Below are positions 52,450-60,691 of a stretch of 64,000 nt of DNA, piece by piece (positions within the stretch are counted from its first letter, which is position 1; the number at the start of each line of letters is the position of its first letter). The stretch lies in NCBI GenBank assembly GCA_903840355.1, contig CAIMFJ010000005.1, positions 1-64,000 of the forward strand, written 5' to 3'. The translations under genes and the position numbers were made by a program. This stretch comes from an uncultured Opitutia bacterium. Lineage in GTDB: Bacteria > Verrucomicrobiota > Verrucomicrobiia > Opitutales > UBA953. A model generated the notes under the pieces. That model made no database searches and was not told the DNA's origin. It saw nothing but the letters and a program-made list of their open reading frames with translations.

Positions 52450-53430
52450 TTAAGGACTCAACTGCACCGTAACCATGTCCGAGAAGTGCGCGGCCGTAAT
52501 CCAGCGTGGGCTACCATTAGCGGCGAGGGGGAGGAAATTATCAATTACGCCAATAAAAATTTGGTCGCCCAAGCGAAGGTAGCCGACGCCCACGACTTCA
52601 TGACCCCAAGATAAGTGGGGCTTTTGGGGCACGGGTACCGTGCAGGAAAGGAGGACGGGCCGGGCTGCTTCAAGTTCGCTCAAATAAACCTTCGGGTCGA
52701 AGGGTCGGTGTTGAATGGTGGCATGCAGGCCGCAGGCTGTTGCATCGGCTTTTAAGCCCTCGGCTAAGTTGGCAGGAAAAGCCCCAGCTAAGGCCATGGT
52801 TTTATCGGTGTAGCCCGCCTCGTCGGGAATCACCGACATCGTCAGCCGTTGGCGCAAGCGTTGGGTCAATGCGTCATATTTTAAATCAGACGGACACCAT
52901 GAGCGATAACCACGCTGCGACCAGTATGCGATTAAACTAGCTCCAGCGGTCGGCACGCAACCGGAGGCCACGATGTTGGAGGGCGTGCTCTGGATGGGGA
53001 ATTGCTGCAACGGCGGAACGTCGGGCAAGAAAATCAGATTAGGTTGTAAGGTTTTGTCCGCAGTTTTGGTCACACTGCGGTAAGCCTTTTGCCAGAGACC
53101 TTGGGAGTCGGAGAGCAGAAATTCCTCCAGGGCATAGGGGGCTTGAGTTGACCACGAGAGGTAGCCGGTAATTTCATGAGGACCCTTGAAGTCGGCCCAC
53201 CAGAGATTTTCGGGCGTGTCCTGCCAAGCGCCTTTTTGGCCTTTAATTTCTCGGGTATTTTCGAGTTTGAGTTGAAAGTCTTTGGACTCGGAGATGTAGA
53301 TGCTTTGTTGAAAGAACTGCTGCAGGGAGTTCAACTGCGACTCGCCAGAGTTCGAAGGCGTCGGGGCTGGCCGGCAACTGGCGAGCAGCAGGGCGCCGAG
53401 ACCGATGAGAACGGGGTGGGAGGCTTTCAC
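52450..53430 (-). CDS. C39-like cysteine-peptidase lipoprotein
   Basis: A 326-residue lipoprotein: MKASHPVLIGLGALLLASC ends in the lipobox cysteine C19. After a linker the catalytic domain shows the cysteine in VASGCVPTAGASLIAYW and the histidine in WGHEVVGVGYLRLGDQIFIGVIDNF, as in C39-like papain-fold peptidases. No transporter is adjacent, so it is not a bacteriocin exporter of the ABC type. It overlaps the deacetylase-like gene by four bases (ATGA) and is translated after it. Substrate unknown; an envelope location is supported by the lipobox. Confidence 0.82.
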   Translation of the reverse strand: MKASHPVLIGLGALLLASCRPAPTPSNSGESQLNSLQQFFQQSIYISESKDFQLKLENTREIKGQKGAWQDTPENLWWADFKGPHEITGYLSWSTQAPYALEEFLLSDSQGLWQKAYRSVTKTADKTLQPNLIFLPDVPPLQQFPIQSTPSNIVASGCVPTAGASLIAYWSQRGYRSWCPSDLKYDALTQRLRQRLTMSVIPDEAGYTDKTMALAGAFPANLAEGLKADATACGLHATIQHRPFDPKVYLSELEAARPVLLSCTVPVPQKPHLSWGHEVVGVGYLRLGDQIFIGVIDNFLPLAANGSPRWITAAHFSDMVTVQLSP

Positions 53431-54227
53431 TTGTTACTCGCGGGCGGGTGTAGGCTGGTCGTGTACTGGCTGGCGGTCATTGCTTGCCAACCTTCGGTCT
53501 TTAAGAAGTCGACAATTTTTAGAAAATCGCGATACGAGTTTTCGTCCCATTGGGCACCGTGGCCTTGTAAAACGAGTGGTGAAGTCAGCGTTTTCTGGCG
53601 CTTGCTGGTTTGATAGCTATTTAAGAAAGTATCCGCGCTGATTTTTCCCGTAGCGATTTCGAGGTTGAGCGTACGCTTGAGAATTTGCCGGCGCTTATCT
53701 GAGCCTGGTCCGTAAAACCAGATTGAAAGTTCCGGGGTTTGATCGAGTGCGGTGGCTGTTTGTTCGTCGACTTGGTTGTAAGGAGCTCCGAAGGTGTGAA
53801 AAGTCAGGCCGGTTGTTTTGGTGAAGAGGGCGCAAGCGGCCTTGAGGTGTTCGACCTGAGTGTTTAGGGGCGTGCCTTTAAACTCATACGACTTTTGGCC
53901 ATCGGCGGCGGTGGTGGCTTGGTGGTCGAGCCCATGGAGCCAGAACTCGATGAGTCCGCCGTTTTCGAGGGCATGCTTTTTAATCCAGGCCACGTCTTCG
54001 GCATTGGGATTGGAGAGGGAGTTGCAGATCACTCCCATCGTGACAGGGATTTTTTGTTGTTCGGACCAGTCGGCGATGCGTTTGAAGCCGGGACTCAGGC
54101 GACTTTTTTCGCCGGCCCGCACGTCGTCGATTTTCCAGATAACCACTTTCGAGTCTGCGGCCGAGACCGATAAGGTTAGGCTAGATAACAGGCTAACGAC
54201 CATGAGGCGGGAAACAAAGCGCAGCAT
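53427..54227 (-). CDS. Exported polysaccharide-deacetylase-like protein
   Basis: From ATG 54227 the protein has 266 residues with signal peptide MLRFVSRLMVVSLLSSLTLSVSA. A longer frame reaches 54275 but would run into the tRNA at 54251, so it is rejected. The core resembles NodB/DUF2334-type deacetylases: VIWKIDDVRAG (Asp-Asp pair), IPVTMGVICNSL, EFWLHGLDHQ with two histidines, FHTFGAPYNQVD and the late LVLQGHGAQWD. Such enzymes usually remove acetyl groups from glycans. The gene begins 24 bases downstream of the aberrant tRNA-Gly and overlaps the C39-like gene. Confidence 0.72.
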   Translation of the reverse strand: MLRFVSRLMVVSLLSSLTLSVSAADSKVVIWKIDDVRAGEKSRLSPGFKRIADWSEQQKIPVTMGVICNSLSNPNAEDVAWIKKHALENGGLIEFWLHGLDHQATTAADGQKSYEFKGTPLNTQVEHLKAACALFTKTTGLTFHTFGAPYNQVDEQTATALDQTPELSIWFYGPGSDKRRQILKRTLNLEIATGKISADTFLNSYQTSKRQKTLTSPLVLQGHGAQWDENSYRDFLKIVDFLKTEGWQAMTASQYTTSLHPPASNK

Positions 54228-54250
54228 TGGTAGAATAGAGCAGAAAAGGG

Positions 54251-54319
54251 AGCAGGCGGCAGGACTTAAACCCACATCTCTACCCTGGAAGGGTAACGCT
54301 TTAATTAAGCTACGCCCGC
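54251..54319 (-). tRNA. Aberrant tRNA-Gly(UCC)-like gene
   Basis: The minus strand folds into a full cloverleaf: acceptor GCGGGCG / CGCCTGC with discriminator T (54251), D stem GCTT/AAGC, anticodon stem TTACC/GGTAG with loop CTTCCAG (anticodon TCC at 54287-54289), and T stem GTGGG/CCTGC. G1-C72, C2-G71, C35, C36 and U73 are glycine-type. Oddities: the D loop is AATTA, short and without G18G19; the T loop is TTTAAGT with U in place of C56; the third acceptor pair is G3-U70, a major alanine identity element; the variable loop has four bases; and CCA is not encoded (CCC). All stems are intact. Either a dedicated non-ribosomal tRNA or a decaying copy. Confidence 0.75.
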
Positions 54320-54398
54320 GAAACTATTTCCACTTAGAGGGGTTTAAATTTTTTGTCGATAAACTAAATTGTTACCGGTTTTTAATACATTTGTAAAA

Positions 54399-54420
54399 AA
54401 ACCGCCCCGATGGGCGGTTT
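54399..54420 (-). terminator. Intrinsic terminator after the dienelactone-hydrolase gene
   Basis: AAACCGCCC (54399-54407) pairs with GGGCGGTTT (54412-54420) over CGAT. The minus strand continues with a T run (plus-strand A at 54395-54400). It lies 38 bases past the stop at 54458 and separates that gene from the tRNA. Confidence 0.85.
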
Positions 54421-54457
54421 GACGAAAAGTTGGCAGGCTGAAGTTAGCAGACCAAAA

Positions 54458-55237
54458 TTACTGACCGAGGATAGTTTTGAGGAAGTTGGACATTTCTTTC
54501 CAGGAGGCTTGGTCGGCCTCGGCATTGTAAGCCGCGCCTTTAGAATTGTCGTTGCCGGCAGCTTTGATGGTGAAGCTATGGACGGCGCCAGGATACTTGA
54601 TCAGTTTGTAATCCACTTTAGCATTCTGCATCTCAGCTTCGAACGCTTGGATGTCTTTAGCAGGTACATAGGGGTCGTCAGCACCATGGAGGACCAAGAC
54701 TTTACCTTGAATATTTTTACCATCGTCGGGGTTGGGGGAGTCGAGACCACCGTGGAGGCTCACGACGCCTTTAACTGCGGCACCGCTGCGAGCTAGTTCG
54801 AGGACGCCTGTGCCCCCGAAGCAATAGCCAATAGCGGCGAGGTTATGGGCATCGGTGTGTCCGTCTTTAGCCAAGGTTTGCAGGGCGGCGTTTAAGTGAG
54901 CACGGAAGAGGTCGCGATGGTTTTTATATTTACCAGCTTCTTGTCCAGCCGCGGGAGGTTGCGGGCGAACGCCTTTGCCGTAGATGTCGGCGACGAGTAC
55001 ACTGTAGCCCATCTCAGCTAGTTTCTTCGCGACTGCTTTCTCGTGGTCGCTGACTCCGGTCCATTGGTGAATGATGAGAATGCCAGGGCGAGGACCTTTT
55101 TGTTGGTCGTCGTAAGCTTGCCAGCCTTCGCTGGTGACGTCGCCCGAAGCGTATTCAAGAGGCTTTTCGACGATGGCGGCGGAAAGGTTTTGCCAAGCCA
55201 TGGCGGAGATAAGGGGGAGGAGGCGGAGGAACTTCAT
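54458..55237 (-). CDS. Exported dienelactone-hydrolase-family protein
   Basis: A 259-residue alpha/beta-hydrolase with a signal peptide (1-20). It has the dienelactone hydrolase set: IHQWTGVSDH near the start, VLVADIYGKGVRP, nucleophile cysteine in AIGYCFGGTGVLE (about residue 146), acid in HGADDPYVP and histidine in GAVHSFT. In cytoplasmic forms it opens dienelactones in aromatic degradation. The signal peptide makes a periplasmic, perhaps ester-cleaving role more likely. It has its own terminator. The 150 bases upstream hold only inverted repeats before the tRNA-Ser. Confidence 0.88.
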   Translation of the reverse strand: MKFLRLLPLISAMAWQNLSAAIVEKPLEYASGDVTSEGWQAYDDQQKGPRPGILIIHQWTGVSDHEKAVAKKLAEMGYSVLVADIYGKGVRPQPPAAGQEAGKYKNHRDLFRAHLNAALQTLAKDGHTDAHNLAAIGYCFGGTGVLELARSGAAVKGVVSLHGGLDSPNPDDGKNIQGKVLVLHGADDPYVPAKDIQAFEAEMQNAKVDYKLIKYPGAVHSFTIKAAGNDNSKGAAYNAEADQASWKEMSNFLKTILGQ

Positions 55238-55390
55238 AGAGTGGTTATGATGAAAAGAAATGTCTGGTTAGCAAATTTAGGATGCCAAATGAGGTTTAAT
55301 CCTAGAAGGCTCTGGCTCAACCCTGTGGATTGCCTGTTCGGCCTAACGGCCTCACCGAACCCCGAGGGTTCTCATCCCTCAAACGATAAC

Positions 55391-55478
55391 TGGCGGAGAG
55401 AGAGGGATTCGAACCCTCGGTACCTTGCGGTACACAGCATTTCCAATGCTGCGCAATCGACCACTCTGCCATCTCTCC
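55391..55478 (-). tRNA. tRNA-Ser(GGA)
   Basis: A class II tRNA of 88 bases including an encoded CCA (plus-strand TGG at 55391-55393). Acceptor GGAGAGA pairs with the 3' TCTCTCC. The D loop contains GG. The anticodon loop TTGGAAA carries GGA (55442-55444). The long variable arm TACCGCAAGGTA and the T loop TTCGAAT follow. It is canonical in every part and so contrasts with the tRNA-Gly-like gene about 1.1 kb downstream. Confidence 0.96.
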
Positions 55479-55558
55479 TAGTTATCTATCGAAGGTTTAG
55501 CGAAAAGGGAGGAGGGCAGTTCGTCAACCACGGACTGTTTGCTCGTTTCGGCCCGTTT

Positions 55559-58500
55559 TTATAACTTATCCGGGGCAATCCACTTGGCACTGATGACTTT
55601 GAAGCGTCGCCCGAGAATTTTGTTTACCGCCAGTAAAGTGGCATCTTCCAGTCGGGTTTCAGGTGGGTTGGTGGGATTTATGAATTCGGGGGTGCGTTGG
55701 ACGATGATTTCCAGCACCGCCGTGGCACCGATATCCGTGGTGCTGTTGCTGTTAGTGCGATCCCCGTAGGCACGAATGGTAAAGGTGTCGGAACGATTGG
55801 TTAAGATCGGCCCTAGCACTTGAAGGAGGGCGCTTTGAGTGAGGCACCCCGCCGCTCCGAAGCCCGTGTGCATCCGGCTGTTATTATTGGTGTCCAAGAT
55901 TTCGAGGTTACGGAAGTAGCAGCCAGGTGGCATGCCACTCCGTTGACCTGCGGTACCCCAATTATGCGAAATGGCGGGGTTGATAGGTTGCGCGTTGGTA
56001 AAGCCCGTGCTGAGACCGTTAGAGCCCAGCAAGGTGTCGGCCCGGGAGATGGCGGCATCGAGTGTGCCGGAGCGGAACATCCATTTATTGGTTTCAGCGG
56101 TGCCGGGTAGGGCGGGGAAAGGAGCGGATTGATTTTCGAGGGTGTAAAAACTATTTTGGTAGTAGTTGCCCGATTGCTTGGTCGGCCCGAGGAAGCGGTT
56201 GATGAACTCACAGAGCCCCAGGAATGGCGTGCCCATGTTTTTGCCACCAGGGAAATTGGCAAAGTGACGCGGTGAAATGGCGACGTCTTGGTCGCGTTCG
56301 TTGCGCTGATAAAATTTAGTGCGGGCTTTGATTTCGTCGACCGTGGCTTTAGCAAGAGCGCTAATTTGCAAGTCGCTTAAATTAGCGAAACCAGACCAGA
56401 AGGCATCGTCGCGCAAGTTGCGAGTCGCAGGGTCTTGTGGGGATTTAATCACTAAGGGTGCACGGGCATTGAGATTTGGGCTAGGAGCCGAGGCGGCTTG
56501 TGAGCCTAAGCCGATTTGTTTCAGCGACCCAAATAGAGCGGTCCAAGCTTCCACCGAGGTAGAATTAACATTAAAGGCTCCATCATTCAGTAAATAGCCG
56601 CCTAGGCGACGGTAGCCTGAGGGGGCTTTATTACCTACGGGCGTCAGGAAGTTGGGATCGGCGAGGGCGGTGTTGAGCGAGGGTAAGCTGCTAGGCTGGT
56701 ATAAACGCATGCGCGGGTTACCCAACGGTTTGGTGTAAGTCGAAAAATCATTGAGCACGTCGGAGGTCTTTTTGACGCGAATGACATTATAATCTCCATT
56801 GCGTGTATCGCTTAAGCGTGGGGCGGCTCCGGAAAAATAGTAACCATCCCAGAGGGCAGAATTCATCAAGTAACTATAGTCGGGAAAAGTCAGACCATTC
56901 GGACTGTAAGGGATGCTGTGAATCCAAGCTTTGTCTAAAGGACAGGTGAGGTTGGGGAAGGAATTGCCGACCGTACGATAATTAAACCAATCCCACGTTG
57001 TGAAATTGGCATGCATGAATTGTCCTAACGACAACGGGGCTTGGGTTGGAATATCAATGGCAACATAGGTGCTGTTGCCATTAGAGGAGTGCGAGTACCC
57101 GCCGTAGGTATTGGTCCCATTGGGCTTCGAGGCATCGACTTCAATAAAGTTAGACCAATTGGTACTACTATTCATTAATAATTCATCGCCGCCAAAAACT
57201 TGCAGTCGGTGACTCGGGGCTCCGATAGAGGGCATGCCGTTATTCCCCGGTACGGTGGAAGATTGGGCGAGGGGATTGCTGAAAAGAAAAATAGGATTAG
57301 GGGCGGGAACCGGACTCGCTTGGGCATCGGGCCAATGCAGGACATCGCGATTGTAGGTCGTAATGCGGGTGGTGTCGGCGGTGCGAATGCGCGTGTCGAA
57401 TACGGCAATGACTGGTCCGGGATTATTCACTTCGGAAAAATCTCGTAACTGACTTATGGGTGGCGTGTAGACGGGGTTACTGATGGTGCCGGGGTCGCCG
57501 TGGAAATTCTTATTTCCACCAAAACTTCCCACGTCGATCATGCTACCCAAGCTAGCCGTGGAAGTTTTTTGGGCGGTGCTAATGATTTCATTAGAACCTA
57601 AATCCGAGCCCAAGGGTGCAATCACATCATTGTTTAACTGAGTTTTCCAAGCCGAGCGCAGGTAGAAATAATGGTACCAAGAAGTGCCCGTGTAGTAGAA
57701 CCAAGTGGCGACTGGTTCGTTGGCATTAAAGAGCTGATTGACGAGCGGCGTATTGGTGTCGGGGGAATTGGTAGCTGCATTCCAATTGCGCGTGTGGGCG
57801 TCGGTGTAGAAGCCGCCGTTTTGGTAGAGCCCATTTTGAAACTGGTTAACGCGCGTGGCGGGGATGAGATTGAGGGCAGAGAAGACGCGGAATTCTCCAG
57901 GGGCGAGGGTGCAGGCGGGAATTAGGGAGACAAAATTTTCGCTGTCGGACTGACTCGTCATGCCATAAATATCATAGATACTAGCCGAGGTTTGGACCAT
58001 CGCGGGGTTCGTGGGGTCATTATTCGCGTGGGCTAAAAGATTGAAGAAGAGGCCATTTTGCCGGGTCCAAGAAATCCGGCCCGCCATACCCGTCGCCAAT
58101 GGATCATTTTCCGCCATGCTGGCCGCCCTCATACTTAAGCCGACGTTATAAGGATTGTGGAGCACCAGAACGGGCGTGCAAATGAGGCGGAGGTAGTAAG
58201 TCGTGGGCGTGAAGGCGACGCGTTTGACAGAGTAAACCAAACTCAAGCGATGCACGATCGGCATATAGGCACCGCGCACTGCGCGCGGGAGCAGTTGGTT
58301 GCCCCGTACGGGGTTAATATTACCCATCGGGTCGGTGCTACCATTCGGCCAATAGCCGTGGTTTAATTCGTAGCTCGTGTCGGTGGCATTGGTGAAGCCT
58401 CCAGTGAGAAACGCGTACGTATTAGGGTAGAAGGAACGGGCATCGAGGGAAGGCGTCCCGCTGTTCCAATTTAATTCTTTGTATAAACGATAGTAGTCGC

Positions 58501-59887
58501 GCAGCGAATGCCACAGTGGCCCGACGGTGCGCCGGGGCCCGCCATCGAGCGGCGAGGTCGCAAACTCATCATCGCGAAGATAAACGGGGCTCCAAGGAAA
58601 GCCGCGATAGCCTTTAACTGTTTGCGAAAGTCCTGGATTACCTCGTCCGGGGTTGTCGGGATTATTTTCCCACGTCGGAGCCCAGACGCGTAACCGAGCG
58701 TCTTCGCCGCTGGGTAGGCGCGTCGCTTTAAAGGTGTTATCGTCGTAAGGGTAGTAGAGTCGGCGGAGCGGTGGAACCAAGGTCGCGTCGGTGGCGTAGA
58801 CTTCGGTGGCATTCCCCGCACCGGCCCCAAACTCTGAAAAATCAAAAGCCGCATCATCCATTTCAAAAGCCAGCGAAAGGTCGCGTTTGAGTCCGCCGTG
58901 AAAAGCATCCGCCAACACTCCGGCCGCTACGTAACTATGGTCGTGGTAGCGTGCGAGTAGGCTATCGACGCCCAGGGCTGAAGGATCGAGTGGGTTGTAG
59001 CCAGTGACCGTGTAAATTAAATCGCGCGACACGCCGTTGAGCGTGGGAGCATTGGGGGCGACCGTTTTAAAGCCGGTCAGCAACTCGGTGCCAGCTCGGC
59101 CCGGGCCATGAATCACATCGGTCATATCGCCTGACGCCGTCGCTAAGCCGTTAGGCGAATTAGTGAGGCGGGGGTCGGTGAGATTAATCCGTGCTTTGAC
59201 TCCTTCGTCGCCAATCCAGTAGGCGTAGTTGCCGGTCACATCGCCCACGTTTGCTCCGGGTAGCGGGATGCGCGGTAAAGCAATGCGACCATCAACATCA
59301 TCGCTATTGCCCATGATGCCATCGGGGCCAGGACCCATGGCGGCGGTATTATTGCCTACTAATACGACAAAGCCTGCGTAGGTCCCGGGAATCGGGTAGG
59401 AAGTTTGCCAAGGGACCCATTGCGTGGGCAGGTAATCCGTAGCGTTTGAGAGTGAAATCGATTGGGCCGTGTAAGCCGTGTTGGCACTGGTGATGGCTTT
59501 ATCGCCTCGTCCACTGATGAGCCAAGCGGGTGGTTGATCTGGTTTGTCAGAGCGCCAAACGCCCGTCCAATAGGATTGGCCCTGACCGATTTTAATTTGG
59601 TTCGTGAAGCCGCTGGGCCAGGGCGACGTTGGTGTGGGGTCGCACGCTAAATCTCCGCGGGCAGTGACACGACGATCGGGGCCGGCTTCTTGTTGCAAGT
59701 GTGCCAAGGCCAGTCGAGCTGACATCAGGGCATTCATGCGGGCTTGCATCCGCATTTGCGTAGAAGTCGCCAGTCGAGTTTCCACCGCTAAAAAGGCAGC
59801 CAAAGTAATCACCATGAGCACCATCGCTGCCATGATGACGAGCGAGAGTACGAGGCTAAAACCGGATGACTTAGATGGACGCGTCAC
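55559..59887 (-). CDS. Giant pilin-like protein, Verru_Chthon cassette protein A type
   Basis: A 1442-residue protein with a type IV prepilin-like N-terminus: SSGFSLVLSLVIMAAMVLMVITLAAF followed by the helix VETRLATSTQMRMQARMNALMSARLALAHLQQ. The length and the remaining, mostly Asn/Thr/Pro-rich beta text (for example ITSANTAYTAQSISLS and HNPYNVGLSM) match Verru_Chthon cassette protein A. Its role is not known; a pseudopilin-like exported or surface protein is likely. It starts at GTG 59887, overlapping the TGA of the upstream gene (GTGA). None of the short cassette partners B, C and D is seen nearby. Cysteines are few and mostly in the last 250 residues. Confidence 0.82.
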   Translation of the reverse strand: MTRPSKSSGFSLVLSLVIMAAMVLMVITLAAFLAVETRLATSTQMRMQARMNALMSARLALAHLQQEAGPDRRVTARGDLACDPTPTSPWPSGFTNQIKIGQGQSYWTGVWRSDKPDQPPAWLISGRGDKAITSANTAYTAQSISLSNATDYLPTQWVPWQTSYPIPGTYAGFVVLVGNNTAAMGPGPDGIMGNSDDVDGRIALPRIPLPGANVGDVTGNYAYWIGDEGVKARINLTDPRLTNSPNGLATASGDMTDVIHGPGRAGTELLTGFKTVAPNAPTLNGVSRDLIYTVTGYNPLDPSALGVDSLLARYHDHSYVAAGVLADAFHGGLKRDLSLAFEMDDAAFDFSEFGAGAGNATEVYATDATLVPPLRRLYYPYDDNTFKATRLPSGEDARLRVWAPTWENNPDNPGRGNPGLSQTVKGYRGFPWSPVYLRDDEFATSPLDGGPRRTVGPLWHSLRDYYRLYKELNWNSGTPSLDARSFYPNTYAFLTGGFTNATDTSYELNHGYWPNGSTDPMGNINPVRGNQLLPRAVRGAYMPIVHRLSLVYSVKRVAFTPTTYYLRLICTPVLVLHNPYNVGLSMRAASMAENDPLATGMAGRISWTRQNGLFFNLLAHANNDPTNPAMVQTSASIYDIYGMTSQSDSENFVSLIPACTLAPGEFRVFSALNLIPATRVNQFQNGLYQNGGFYTDAHTRNWNAATNSPDTNTPLVNQLFNANEPVATWFYYTGTSWYHYFYLRSAWKTQLNNDVIAPLGSDLGSNEIISTAQKTSTASLGSMIDVGSFGGNKNFHGDPGTISNPVYTPPISQLRDFSEVNNPGPVIAVFDTRIRTADTTRITTYNRDVLHWPDAQASPVPAPNPIFLFSNPLAQSSTVPGNNGMPSIGAPSHRLQVFGGDELLMNSSTNWSNFIEVDASKPNGTNTYGGYSHSSNGNSTYVAIDIPTQAPLSLGQFMHANFTTWDWFNYRTVGNSFPNLTCPLDKAWIHSIPYSPNGLTFPDYSYLMNSALWDGYYFSGAAPRLSDTRNGDYNVIRVKKTSDVLNDFSTYTKPLGNPRMRLYQPSSLPSLNTALADPNFLTPVGNKAPSGYRRLGGYLLNDGAFNVNSTSVEAWTALFGSLKQIGLGSQAASAPSPNLNARAPLVIKSPQDPATRNLRDDAFWSGFANLSDLQISALAKATVDEIKARTKFYQRNERDQDVAISPRHFANFPGGKNMGTPFLGLCEFINRFLGPTKQSGNYYQNSFYTLENQSAPFPALPGTAETNKWMFRSGTLDAAISRADTLLGSNGLSTGFTNAQPINPAISHNWGTAGQRSGMPPGCYFRNLEILDTNNNSRMHTGFGAAGCLTQSALLQVLGPILTNRSDTFTIRAYGDRTNSNSTTDIGATAVLEIIVQRTPEFINPTNPPETRLEDATLLAVNKILGRRFKVISAKWIAPDKL

Positions 59888-60621
59888 GGGTTGCTTTTGG
59901 GACGCTTCGGCGTGGTCCCTGTTTTCTTTTCAGCGGCTTTACCAGGCTCCGGGACGGGCGGTGCCGCTGGTAGGATGCGTTCTTCGATGCCTCTTAATTG
60001 CACTCGTTGGGGGTCGGTGGGATCTGCGAGTACGAAATAAATGATTCGCGTATCATCGAGTTGTAGCCAGCGAAGGTTCTTGGCGGGCTTCCAGGTGCCA
60101 TCCACGGTGACGAGAACTTGGGCTTGGCCGTATTCACCGTTTTTAGTCGTCGGTTTAAACGTCAGGTTATTGTTGGCGGTGAGGACTTGATTGAATCCTG
60201 GAAAAGCGAGGTTCACCGCATGCCCGCTGAGGTTGAAAAAGCGGAAAGTTCCCCCGGCACCATTCACGTCATTGTCATTGATGACGGTTACTTTGCCTTG
60301 TTCCTGATTACCGGAGATGATGAAGAGGAATTTGCCATTCCCCGGTGGCACCGTGACCGTCGTGTAAAGTTGGTAAGTGGGTTTGCCCGTGGGGTCGGGG
60401 CTGGCGGGTTTAAGAATTTCCAGCGTGCCGTCTTTGTTGAGCTCGGCGGTGATTTCGGGCGTTAGGGCTTGGCCGTAGACTTCAAGGCTGACGGGCTTCT
60501 TGTGAACCATCAGGGCGAGTTGAAGACGCGGCGTGTCAAAAGCCAGTGCCCGGAAATGAACTTCGGCCGGTGTCTCCCCAGACGGGGTCACGGCGAGCCA
60601 AACTAATAGGGGTAGGAGCAC
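59884..60621 (-). CDS. Exported protein coupled to the pilin-like giant
   Basis: A 245-residue protein starting at GTG 60621; a stop codon lies just upstream, so no longer form exists. The N-terminal signal is short (MLLPLLVWLAVTPSG). Beta-rich text follows, including VHFRALAFDTPRLQLALM, VTVPPGNGKFLFIISGNQ and GGTFRFFNLSGHAVNLAF. The tail is Pro/Lys-rich (PAAPPVPEPGKAAEKKTG). It overlaps the giant gene by four bases and is translated first, so a shared assembly or export role is likely. I do not recognise a named family. Confidence 0.7.
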   Translation of the reverse strand: MLLPLLVWLAVTPSGETPAEVHFRALAFDTPRLQLALMVHKKPVSLEVYGQALTPEITAELNKDGTLEILKPASPDPTGKPTYQLYTTVTVPPGNGKFLFIISGNQEQGKVTVINDNDVNGAGGTFRFFNLSGHAVNLAFPGFNQVLTANNNLTFKPTTKNGEYGQAQVLVTVDGTWKPAKNLRWLQLDDTRIIYFVLADPTDPQRVQLRGIEERILPAAPPVPEPGKAAEKKTGTTPKRPKSNP

Positions 60622-60691
60622 GCTGGAGTTTTACCGCAAGACTAGCCTGAGGCAATCCCTAGCACCGAGTAATGATTAAAAATATGAAACC

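Noticed and set aside
55318-55376. Inverted repeats near the tRNA-Ser (GTTCGG/CCGAAC and GAGGG/CCCTC) as terminator or second tRNA
   Set aside because: No T run follows on the minus strand and no cloverleaf can be drawn; recorded only as possible tRNA trailer structure.
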